Of a DNA stretch of 8,051 bases, positions 1 to 5,973 are shown piece by piece. Positions within the stretch are counted from its first letter, which is position 1. Each line of letters opens with the position of its first letter. The notes beneath the pieces were generated by a model. The model ran no database searches, was not told where the DNA came from, and saw only the letters and a program-made list of their open reading frames with translations. Source of the stretch: Gemmatimonadota bacterium (GTDB lineage: Bacteria; Gemmatimonadota; Gemmatimonadetes; Longimicrobiales; Gaopeijiaceae); assembly GCA_024638395.1 (NCBI GenBank), contig JAHEKK010000126.1, positions 1-8,051 on the forward strand, read 5' to 3'. The position numbers and the translations under genes were made by a program.

Positions 1-2105
1 ACTGGCTCTCCACCTACCCCGGCTCCGAGGCGGCCGTCCTTCTGGCCGTCGCCAACCACCTGATTCAAACCGGGGCCTACAACGAGGCCTTCGTGGAGCG
101 GTGGTGGAATTGGAAGGAGTACCTCGAGGAGGTGCATCCAGGAGAGCCCGCGACGTTCGACCGCTTCAAGTCGCGCCTGGCGGAGCTCTATGCGTCCTAC
201 ACGCCCGAGTTCGCGGCCAAAGAGAGCGGGGTGTCCGAGGAGACGATCCTCGCAGTGGCCGAAGTGGTCGCGGGCGCGGGTACGCAGCTGTCGACCCACA
301 ACTGGCGGAGCGCCGCCGCCGGCAACCTGGGAGGGTGGCAGGTGGCCCGGACGCTCTTCCTGTTGAACGCCCTCATGGGGGCCGTCGCGGTGCCCGGGTC
401 GACCTTTCCCAATTCGTGGAACAAGTACGTTCCCCGGCCGATCCACCTGCCCCCCCGGCATCCGGACCACTGGAACGAGCTAACCTGGCCCCACGAGTAC
501 CCCTTGAGCCTCATGGAGATGTCCTTTCTGCTTCCCCACCTCATGGAGAAGCAGGACGCCTACGTCGACGTCTACTTCACCAGGGTCTACAACCCCGTGT
601 GGACAAACCCGGACGGGTTCTCGTGGATCGAGATGCTCACCAGGCCCGATCGCATCGGCCTGCACATCGCTTTGACGCCGACCTGGAACGAGACGGCTTT
701 CTTTGCCGACTACGTGCTGCCCATGGGCCACTCGGCGGAGCGTCACGACATCACGTCGTACGAGCAGTACGACGGGCGTTGGATCGGGTTCCGACAGCCG
801 GTAGGACGCCGGATGCGGGAGCTGGCCGGAAATCCCGTCTCGACGACATTGGGGACCAACCCGGGAGAGGTCTGGGAAGAGAACGAGTTCTGGATGGAGC
901 TCACCTGGCGCATCGATCCGGATGGCGCCCTGGGCATCCGGTCCTTCTTCGAGTCGCGTGAGCGCCCGGGTGAGAAGCTCACCGTGGACGAGTACTACGG
1001 GTGGATGTTCGAGAACTCGGTTCCCGGACTGCCCGAAGCCGCCGCCCGGGACGGAGTGACCCCACTCGAGTACATGAGGAGGTATGGGGCCTTCGAGATC
1101 TCGACGCAGGTGGGCGCCGTGTACGAGGAAGTGGTACCGGACGCGGAACTGCACGACGTCCAGGTGGACGCCGCCGGCCGCGCCTTCACCCGCGGGCCCG
1201 AGCCCCCAAGCCTCAACGTGGTCCCGTTCCCGCCTCTGGACCCGGACAGCGAAGGGCGCCGCCGCGTCGGCGTCGAGATCGAGGGAGAGATCCGGCGGGG
1301 CTTCCCGACCATCAGCGGAAAGCTCGAATTCTGGTCTCGGACCCTGCGCGATTGGGGGTGGCCGGAACTGGCCATACCGACCTACGCACGGAGTCACGTG
1401 CACCCCGACCGACTCGAGCCGGGCCAGTCATGCCTGATCTCCACGTTCCGGCTTCCGGTCCAGATCCACACGCGCAGCGCCAACTCGAAGTGGCTGAATG
1501 AGATTGCCCATACCAACCCCCTGTGGATCCATCCGACCGACGCACGACCCATGGGCGTCGAGACCGGCGACCTGGTCCGGGTCGAAACCCGTATCGGGCA
1601 CTTCGTGGTCAAGGCGTGGGTGACCGAGGGGATTCATCCGGGGGTGGTGGCCTGTTCCCACCACATGGGCCGGTGGCGCCTCAAAGAGGGACAGCGTCTC
1701 TCCATGGCCACGGCCGCCCTCGATCATGAAGGGCCCTCGTGGAAGCTCACGCGGAAGACGGGTGTCGGTCCTTTCGCGTCAAAGGACCCGGACACCTCGC
1801 GAATCTGGTGGAGCGACGTGGGCGTACATCAGAACATGACGTTCCCGGTTCAGCCGGACCCGATTTCGGGCGCCCACTGTTGGCATCAGGCGGTCCGTGT
1901 GACCCCAGCCCACGAAGGCGACAGATACGGAGACATCATCGTCGACACGGAACGCTCCAGGGAGGCGTTCCAGGACTGGCTGACCCTCTCGCGGCCGGCG
2001 GAGGACCATTCCCCCGACGGGACACGGAGGCCGTACTGGCTTCTCCGGCCCGTGCGTCCGGAACGCGAGGCATACAAGCTCCCTGTGGGCAAGGATCTGT
2101 CTTGA
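1..2105 (+). CDS. Molybdopterin (bis-MGD) oxidoreductase catalytic subunit, DMSO reductase superfamily; 5' end outside window
   Basis: The reading frame is open to the left edge (first full codon at 3). The 700 visible residues are the C-terminal part of a catalytic subunit that carries Mo or W on two pterin dinucleotides. The GTG at 93 is internal (FVERWWNW), not a start. The visible part opens with PGSEAAVLLAVAN (residues 6-18), a pterin-domain segment of the superfamily. Next come NWRSAAAGNLGGWQVAR (about 100), NPVWTNPDGFSW (about 200) and ADYVLPMGHSAERHD (235-249). The C-terminal dinucleotide-binding beta-barrel runs from about residue 475 and includes HTRSANSKWLNEIAHTNP and ACSHHMGRW (550-558). 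The N-terminal 4Fe-4S motif, the Mo ligand and any Tat signal lie outside the window, so substrate and cell location cannot be read. Such subunits usually work with a ferredoxin-like electron-transfer subunit and a membrane anchor; neither is visible here. The chaperone gene starts right after the TGA. Superfamily is secure; the reaction is unknown. Confidence 0.93.
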   Translation, partial: WLSTYPGSEAAVLLAVANHLIQTGAYNEAFVERWWNWKEYLEEVHPGEPATFDRFKSRLAELYASYTPEFAAKESGVSEETILAVAEVVAGAGTQLSTHNWRSAAAGNLGGWQVARTLFLLNALMGAVAVPGSTFPNSWNKYVPRPIHLPPRHPDHWNELTWPHEYPLSLMEMSFLLPHLMEKQDAYVDVYFTRVYNPVWTNPDGFSWIEMLTRPDRIGLHIALTPTWNETAFFADYVLPMGHSAERHDITSYEQYDGRWIGFRQPVGRRMRELAGNPVSTTLGTNPGEVWEENEFWMELTWRIDPDGALGIRSFFESRERPGEKLTVDEYYGWMFENSVPGLPEAAARDGVTPLEYMRRYGAFEISTQVGAVYEEVVPDAELHDVQVDAAGRAFTRGPEPPSLNVVPFPPLDPDSEGRRRVGVEIEGEIRRGFPTISGKLEFWSRTLRDWGWPELAIPTYARSHVHPDRLEPGQSCLISTFRLPVQIHTRSANSKWLNEIAHTNPLWIHPTDARPMGVETGDLVRVETRIGHFVVKAWVTEGIHPGVVACSHHMGRWRLKEGQRLSMATAALDHEGPSWKLTRKTGVGPFASKDPDTSRIWWSDVGVHQNMTFPVQPDPISGAHCWHQAVRVTPAHEGDRYGDIIVDTERSREAFQDWLTLSRPAEDHSPDGTRRPYWLLRPVRPEREAYKLPVGKDLS

Positions 2106-2996
2106 ATGGAGGTCTACCGGGCCTTGGGCCTCCTGATCGAGGCGCCGACGGCTGAGCACGGCGCGGTCGCATCCGCCCTGGACCTTCCGCCCCCTCCGGA
2201 ACCGTCCATCCACGGGAATGAAGTCGCCTTTCAGCGATATCCCTACGCGTCGGTCTACCTGGGCGAAGAGGGGAAGTTGGGCGGCGAGGCGAGAGCTCGT
2301 GTCGCGGGCTTCTGGCAAGCCCTCGGACTCGAAGCCCCCGAGGAGCCCGATCACCTTTCCGCCCTCCTTTCTCTCGCCACCGGATTGACCAAGGCGAAAG
2401 GGGCGGAATCGGATCCGGCGAGGGCCGCCCTTCTCGAGGAGGCGCGTTCGGCCCTTCTCTGGGAGCACCTCCATTCGTGGTGTGTCCCGTATCTCGAGAG
2501 CTTCCGTACCTCCCCGTCGGCGTACTACCGGGCCTGGGGAGATCTGGTGCGTCGGGTGATCCGCCAGGAGCTGTCGGAGGGGCCGTTCCCCCTGCATCTC
2601 CCCCAGGCTTTGAACGCCGCCGCCGAGCTGACCTTGCTCGACCCGCGGGAAGGCGACACAGGGGCCGGCTTCGTGCCCGGGCTGTTGGCTCCGGTCCGGT
2701 CGGGCCTGGTCGTGCTGCGCAGTGATCTGGCCGACCTGGCCGACGCCCTCGGATTGGCCATGAGAGCCGGGGAGCGCGCCTACGCCCTTTCCGCCTTCCT
2801 TGCTCAGGACCCGGCCCGGACGCTGGAGTGGCTTGGAGGGTTCGCGTCGCGCTGGGCGGTGCGGTTGGAAGAGGGGGACAGGATTGGCCGAGATCCGGTC
2901 GTGGCCTGGTGGGCCCGGCGGGCGCGCAGCACGGCATCGCTCCTCGCGGCGCTGGCAGAGGACGCGGAGGTCAGGCCGCGGGTCGGCGAGGCATGA
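2106..2996 (+). CDS. TorD/DmsD/NarJ-like molybdoenzyme maturation chaperone
   Basis: This 296-residue protein matches the TorD-type cytoplasmic chaperones that bind the signal peptide or apoprotein of a Mo enzyme and hold it for cofactor insertion before export. Visible family features are an all-helical composition, YPYASVYLG (45-53), PDHLSALL (81-88, the family's conserved E/PDHL element) and HLHSWCVPYLESF (121-133), followed by an aromatic AYYRAW stretch (139-144). The ATG at 2106 follows the oxidoreductase TGA with no gap, and AAGGA at 2091-2095 lies 10 bases upstream, so translation is probably coupled. The last codons overlap the SulP start. Its partner is almost certainly the enzyme encoded just upstream. 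It is longer than typical family members (about 200-240 residues): about 100 residues after residue 195 form an extra, helix-rich, Ala/Leu/Arg-rich tail. Sequence identity in this family is low, so the call rests on motif pattern plus position. Confidence 0.85.
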   Translation: MEVYRALGLLIEAPTAEHGAVASALDLPPPPEPSIHGNEVAFQRYPYASVYLGEEGKLGGEARARVAGFWQALGLEAPEEPDHLSALLSLATGLTKAKGAESDPARAALLEEARSALLWEHLHSWCVPYLESFRTSPSAYYRAWGDLVRRVIRQELSEGPFPLHLPQALNAAAELTLLDPREGDTGAGFVPGLLAPVRSGLVVLRSDLADLADALGLAMRAGERAYALSAFLAQDPARTLEWLGGFASRWAVRLEEGDRIGRDPVVAWWARRARSTASLLAALAEDAEVRPRVGEA

Positions 2997-4549
2997 CCAC
3001 CGCGTCGGCAGGGGGGCGCCGGAAGGGGGTTTGGGGTCCTGCCCGTCCCCGCCCGAAAGACCTGTTGGCCGGGTCGAGTGTGGCCCTGGTGTTGATCCCA
3101 CAGGCCCTCGCCTACGCCGAGGTGGCGGGTCTCCCCAGCGTCCATGGCCTTTACGCCGCTGCCCTGCCTCTGCTCGCCGCGGCGGCGTTCGCGTCCTGCC
3201 CCTACCTGCAGACGGGTCCGGTGGCCCTCACGGCCCTCCTGACTTTCGGGGCTCTCGTCCCCCTCGCCCAGCCCGGGAGTGGGACGTTCATCGGGGCGGC
3301 GGCTCTTCTGGCCCTCGTAGTGGGTGTCACCAGGGCTATGATCGGTATGCTTCGAGCCGGGTGGGTGTCTTATCTGATGTCTCAGCCCGTCCTGGCCGGT
3401 TTCACGTCGGGCGCCGCCGTGTTGATCATCTTCACCCAGGTCCCGGGGGCCGTGGGTGTGGTGACCGAAACGCGTGGTCCGGTTGCGGGACTACTGGCGG
3501 TTCTCAGGGATCCGGAGGCCTGGCACCCGGTGGCGCTGGCCATGACGGCCATGACGATCGTGGTTTCGATGGGAGCCCGGCGCCTCCATCCGATGCTGCC
3601 CGGGACCCTGGTCGCTGCCGTGGCCGGTGTTCTCTTCTCGATGGGTGCGGACTACCCGGGGCCGGTCCTCGGCGTGGTTTCTCCGCAGCTGCCAAGACCG
3701 GTTTTGGACCTGCCCTGGGCCCTGGCTCCCCAGCTCCTGTTGCCGGGTGTGGTGATCGCCCTGGTGGGCTTCGCCGAAGCGGCTGCAATCGCCCAGGTGT
3801 TTGCGAGTCGGGAACGGGCCCGCTGGGATCCGGACCGGGAGTTCCTTTCCCAGGGAGCGGCGAACCTGGCAGCGGGACTGTTCTCCGGGTTCCCGGTGGG
3901 CGGGTCGTTTTCCCGGAGCAGCCTGAACCACCTGTCCGGAGCGGTGACCCGTTGGTCGGGCGTGTTTACCGGGATCGCCATTCTCCTGGTCCTCCCCTTC
4001 CTCGGACTCCTCGCCCCTTTGCCCAAGGCGGTGCTCTCGGGGATCGTCATCGCTGCGGTCGCCGGCCTGGTACGGCTCCGGCAGCTGATCGGGCTGTGGC
4101 GGCTCTCGCCGGTACAGGCGTTGGTGGCGTGGGCCACCTTCGCCCTTTGCATCGTCCTTTCGCCCCGGGTCGAGCAGGCCGTCCTCCTCGGTGTGCTCAT
4201 TTCCCTGGCCGCCCATGTCTGGCGTGAAAGGAAGGCCGCCTTCGATACCCAGCGAGACGGGCGGACGCTGAGAATCGACGCTCGTGGCGTACTCTGGTTC
4301 GCCTCGGCCCCCCGGCTCCAGGAGCAGATTCTGGAGGAGTTGGCCGACGCGAGCGACGTGGATGAGGTGATCATCGACCTGAGCGGACTCGGGCGCATCG
4401 ATCTGACGGGCGCGCTGGTCCTGAAGAGGATCCTCGATGAGGTGGGGGCGGTCGGCATCCGCGGTACCCTCGTGGAGGTGCCGCCCCACGCCGCGCGAAT
4501 CCTGGACAACGTGATCCGCATGAGGCCTTCGCAGTCGCCTCCGGCCTGA
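2993..4549 (+). CDS. SulP (SLC26-type) anion permease with C-terminal STAS domain
   Basis: This is a 518-residue inner-membrane transporter. The N-terminal signature DLLAGSSVALVLIPQALAYA (23-42) followed by EVAGLPSVHGLYAA is typical of SulP. Many hydrophobic segments follow up to about residue 408, with family elements TGPVALTALL (74-83), GFAEAAAIAQ (259-268) and the transport-domain motif GFPVGGSFSRSSLN (299-312). A STAS domain occupies about 422-515, with IDLSGLGRIDLTG at 461-473; the residue after the conserved Asp is Leu, so the SpoIIAA-type phosphoserine is absent. The family moves sulfate, bicarbonate, dicarboxylates or other anions, and some branches carry molybdate; substrate cannot be read from sequence. 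The start at 2993 was chosen because its ATG overlaps the chaperone TGA (ATGA) and puts the signature near the N-terminus. A longer in-frame form from 2828 adds a basic, non-membrane stretch inside the chaperone gene and is unlikely. Last gene of the coupled unit. Confidence 0.92.
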   Translation: MTTASAGGRRKGVWGPARPRPKDLLAGSSVALVLIPQALAYAEVAGLPSVHGLYAAALPLLAAAAFASCPYLQTGPVALTALLTFGALVPLAQPGSGTFIGAAALLALVVGVTRAMIGMLRAGWVSYLMSQPVLAGFTSGAAVLIIFTQVPGAVGVVTETRGPVAGLLAVLRDPEAWHPVALAMTAMTIVVSMGARRLHPMLPGTLVAAVAGVLFSMGADYPGPVLGVVSPQLPRPVLDLPWALAPQLLLPGVVIALVGFAEAAAIAQVFASRERARWDPDREFLSQGAANLAAGLFSGFPVGGSFSRSSLNHLSGAVTRWSGVFTGIAILLVLPFLGLLAPLPKAVLSGIVIAAVAGLVRLRQLIGLWRLSPVQALVAWATFALCIVLSPRVEQAVLLGVLISLAAHVWRERKAAFDTQRDGRTLRIDARGVLWFASAPRLQEQILEELADASDVDEVIIDLSGLGRIDLTGALVLKRILDEVGAVGIRGTLVEVPPHAARILDNVIRMRPSQSPPA

Positions 4550-4690
4550 GAAGCGGAAACCCGGGCGCGCCCCGTCGCCGTGCGAGTGAGGGTCACCAGC
4601 GACAATGGGGGGTAGTCTGGGCTGAACCCCGGTCCGCCGAGTCGCCGTAGTGTCTGGAGCGGCCTGACGCGGCAGGGGCCGTTCGCCGGT

Positions 4691-4726
4691 TACCTTACCG
4701 CCATCCCGTGAACGCGAGGAGCAGAG
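4691..4726 (+). promoter_or_regulatory. Candidate -10 element and ribosome binding site of the 99-residue protein gene
   Basis: TACCTT at 4691-4696 fits a degenerate TANNNT -10 box, and GCGAGGA at 4714-4720 is a ribosome binding site 6 bases before the ATG at 4727. The best -35-like hexamer, CTGACG at 4664-4669, is 21 bases from the -10, which is too far, so the promoter is only tentative. The rest of the 177-base gap (4550-4726) shows short GC-rich inverted repeats (for example GGGGT 4609-4613 with ACCCC 4626-4630) but no tRNA, convincing terminator or ORF. Confidence 0.35.
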
Positions 4727-5026
4727 ATGGATTGGGAATTCATAGCGCCCATGATTGTTGGGGTGGTGTTCTTCCTCACCGCCGGCGGCGTGCTGGTGCT
4801 GCGGCCCATCGCCAAACGACTGGGCGATCTACTCGAGGTCATGGCCCGCGAAAAGGCCTCGCTGCCGGCGGAAGAGCTGCGGCATCTCCGGGACAGCTTC
4901 GAGACGATGAGCCAGCGCCTCGCCCTCATGGAGGAGCGGCAGGATTTCACCGAACGCCTTCTGGGCCGCGGCGAGGCTTCCGGCCCGAACCAAGCCGACT
5001 CGTCCCTCAAGATCGAGGGCCGCTGA
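4727..5026 (+). CDS. Small membrane-anchored coiled-coil protein of unknown function
   Basis: This gene encodes 99 residues. Residues 5-26 form one hydrophobic membrane segment (FIAPMIVGVVFFLTAGGVLV), closed by RPIAKR, which places the C-terminus in the cytoplasm by the positive-inside rule. Residues 33-79 are a charged amphipathic helix with regularly spaced Leu/Met (LGDLLEVMAREKA, LRHLRDSFETMSQRLALMEE) and probably make a coiled coil for self-association or partner binding. The tail from about 81 is polar and probably unstructured. The layout (membrane anchor, then coiled coil) is like PspB-type or scaffold proteins, but I see no sequence reason to call it PspB. I recall similar DWEF proteins in Gemmatimonadota without a known function. 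The start is well supported by GCGAGGA six bases upstream. It stands alone, not coupled to SulP, and ends 11 bases before a strong inverted repeat. Confidence 0.8.
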   Translation: MDWEFIAPMIVGVVFFLTAGGVLVLRPIAKRLGDLLEVMAREKASLPAEELRHLRDSFETMSQRLALMEERQDFTERLLGRGEASGPNQADSSLKIEGR

Positions 5027-5037
5027 CCCCGGCCACG

Positions 5038-5071
5038 GGCTCCGGGGGCGCACCTTCGCTCCCCCGGAGCC
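5038..5071. terminator. Perfect 11-bp inverted repeat between convergent genes, probable bidirectional terminator
   Basis: GGCTCCGGGGG (5038-5048) is exactly repeated in reverse complement at 5061-5071, with a 12-base spacer. After one mismatch, two further GC pairs can form inside the loop. It sits 12 bases after the stop of the 99-residue protein (+) and 25 bases beyond the stop of the 53-residue protein (-), the usual place for a shared terminator. No T-run follows on either strand, so it may pause or protect the 3' ends instead of acting as a classic intrinsic terminator. Confidence 0.6.
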
Positions 5072-5095
5072 GGCTGGGCGGTCGGCCGCTCCGGG

Positions 5096-5257
5096 CTACC
5101 CTCTCAGGTCTACCACCTCCGCAGCGACGTCCTGCTGGGTCAGTGTGCCCTGCCCGATGGGTGGTTTGCCGAGGCCGGTCAGGGCCATCACGCTGAGGAG
5201 CAGCGCTGTCGCTGTACAAAAGACCGCACCGATCAGATTGTAGGTGCGTCGTTTCAT
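5096..5257 (-). CDS. 53-residue single-membrane-segment or secreted small protein, unknown function
   Basis: On the minus strand an ATG at 5257-5255 opens a 53-codon frame ending in TAG at 5098-5096. GAGGAA (5270-5265) precedes it by 7 bases, a good ribosome binding site. The product begins MKRRTYNL, then a hydrophobic run IGAVFCTATALLLSVMALTG (9-28), then a polar 25-residue tail with acidic character (QQDVAAEVVDLRG). This is either a cleaved signal peptide with a tiny mature part or a single membrane anchor. The Cys at 14 lies inside the hydrophobic core and lacks a lipobox, so it is not a lipoprotein. It lies downstream of sixA on the same strand, 121 bases away, and converges on the 99-residue protein gene with an inverted repeat between the stops. 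I do not recognise the family. The combination of a ribosome binding site, basic start, hydrophobic run and terminator position argues that it is a real gene. Confidence 0.6.
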   Translation of the reverse strand: MKRRTYNLIGAVFCTATALLLSVMALTGLGKPPIGQGTLTQQDVAAEVVDLRG

Positions 5258-5378
5258 CGTTGGCTTCCTCTATCAATAGGCCGACGGATCGACCTTCATG
5301 TCTCCCACTACGAGATCCCGGTCCGTTTTCTTCACGGGCCCGGCTGCTGGGAGGTACAGGAAACCCGGGCTCCTGCGG

Positions 5379-5891
5379 TCAGGAAATGAACCGGGGGCGG
5401 ATGAACTCAACCAGCGTCCCGTCCCCCTGGATGTCCGACCACCGGTCCGTTTCGAAGGTGAGAACGGCGACGGCCCCGGTGGGGAACTTGTAGCGCATCT
5501 GTTCCAGGTCCTTCCGGGCTCCGTCGGCCGCCAACCCGACGGCCAGGGCGTGGGTGCCTGGATTATGAGCCAGGATCATCAGCCTCTCGACGTCGTCGGG
5601 CGCCGATTGGACCGCCGCCAGCATCGTGCCTGGGGACGCCAGGTACAGCTCCGGGATGAAGTGGACCTCCAGGGGCATTTCGATTCCGTCTTCGAGACCG
5701 GCCACCGTCTCGCGGGTGCGGGCGGATGTGCTCGAATAGACGAGGTCGGGGACCAGATCCCGCTCCTTCAGAGCGGAGCCCACACGGGGGGCGTCGTCGG
5801 CCCCTCGCCGGTTGAGGGGACGGTCATGGTCCCGGAGGGAGCCGTCGGCCCAACTGGACTTGGCATGTCGAGCGAGGAGAAGGATGGGCAA
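5379..5891 (-). CDS. sixA: SixA-type phosphohistidine phosphatase (histidine phosphatase superfamily)
   Basis: This gene encodes a 170-residue cytoplasmic phosphatase of the histidine phosphatase (phosphoglycerate mutase-like) superfamily. The catalytic motif LARHAKSSW has its His at residue 9, which takes the phosphoryl group. The typical SixA stretch DHDRPLNRRG (21-30) follows, then STSARTRET (54-62) and the second catalytic His in MILAHNPG (H109). Length is close to family members (about 160). SixA in E. coli removes phosphate from histidine in phosphorelay or PTS-type carriers; the target here is unknown and no kinase is next to it. The frame is open far upstream, but the family begins at the first beta strand. 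TTG at 5891-5889 is preferred because GGGAGG (5902-5897) lies 5 bases before it; GTG at 5894 would leave only 2 bases. The gene diverges from the P450 gene. Confidence 0.88.
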   Translation of the reverse strand: MPILLLARHAKSSWADGSLRDHDRPLNRRGADDAPRVGSALKERDLVPDLVYSSTSARTRETVAGLEDGIEMPLEVHFIPELYLASPGTMLAAVQSAPDDVERLMILAHNPGTHALAVGLAADGARKDLEQMRYKFPTGAVAVLTFETDRWSDIQGDGTLVEFIRPRFIS

Positions 5892-5905
5892 CACGGCCTC
5901 CCTGG

Positions 5906-5935
5906 TTGGAGTGTGGAGACATGATTCTGTACCTT
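5906..5935 (+). promoter_or_regulatory. Candidate promoter of the P450 gene in the divergent 82-base gap
   Basis: TTGGAG (5906-5911) and TACCTT (5930-5935) are separated by 18 bases and resemble housekeeping -35 and -10 boxes of a GC-rich bacterium. The -10 matches TATAAT at three positions only. The ribosome binding site AGGAAGG (5962-5968) lies 5 bases before the P450 ATG at 5974. The whole control region of both divergent genes must fit between 5892 and 5973 or inside the coding starts. No clear operator palindrome is visible. Confidence 0.35.
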
Positions 5936-5973
5936 CCCGCCGTCGTTGCCCAGCCCAGCGCAGGAAGGTGGTG

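Noticed and set aside
480..1403. 307-residue minus-strand open frame opposite the oxidoreductase
   Set aside because: It is an antisense shadow of a clear enzyme gene with no family motif.
2828..2992. N-terminal extension of SulP from an upstream alternative start
   Set aside because: The 55 added residues lie inside the chaperone gene, are Gly/Arg-rich and precede the normal family start; the ATGA overlap at 2993 is a better start.
1779..3101. 440-residue minus-strand open frame antisense to the oxidoreductase and chaperone
   Set aside because: It is rich in Arg, Gly and Pro without domain motifs, and lies opposite two well-supported genes. Long antisense frames are expected in GC-rich coding DNA.
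2800..4227. 475-residue plus-strand open frame overlapping chaperone and SulP
   Set aside because: It is in a different frame from both real genes, has Gly/Arg/Pro-dominated low-complexity composition, and has no membrane pattern or domain motif.
3491..4489. 332-residue minus-strand open frame opposite SulP
   Set aside because: It is His/Arg/Gln/Glu-rich shadow coding of the permease's hydrophobic codons, with no recognisable motif.
4550..4726. Possible RNA gene or riboswitch in the largest gap
   Set aside because: No cloverleaf, conserved aptamer core or long stem could be found by eye; only short GC-rich inverted repeats are present.
5336..5372. Possible hairpin downstream of sixA (GGGCCCGG with CCGGGCTC on the plus strand)
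   Set aside because: It has 8 pairs including one G-T wobble, a loop of about 21 bases and no T-run; in GC-rich DNA this is not convincing as a terminator.
5812..5973. N-terminal extension of the P450 frame
   Set aside because: It overlaps the sixA coding start, is Arg/Ser-rich and unlike a P450 N-terminus; ATG 5974 has a good ribosome binding site.
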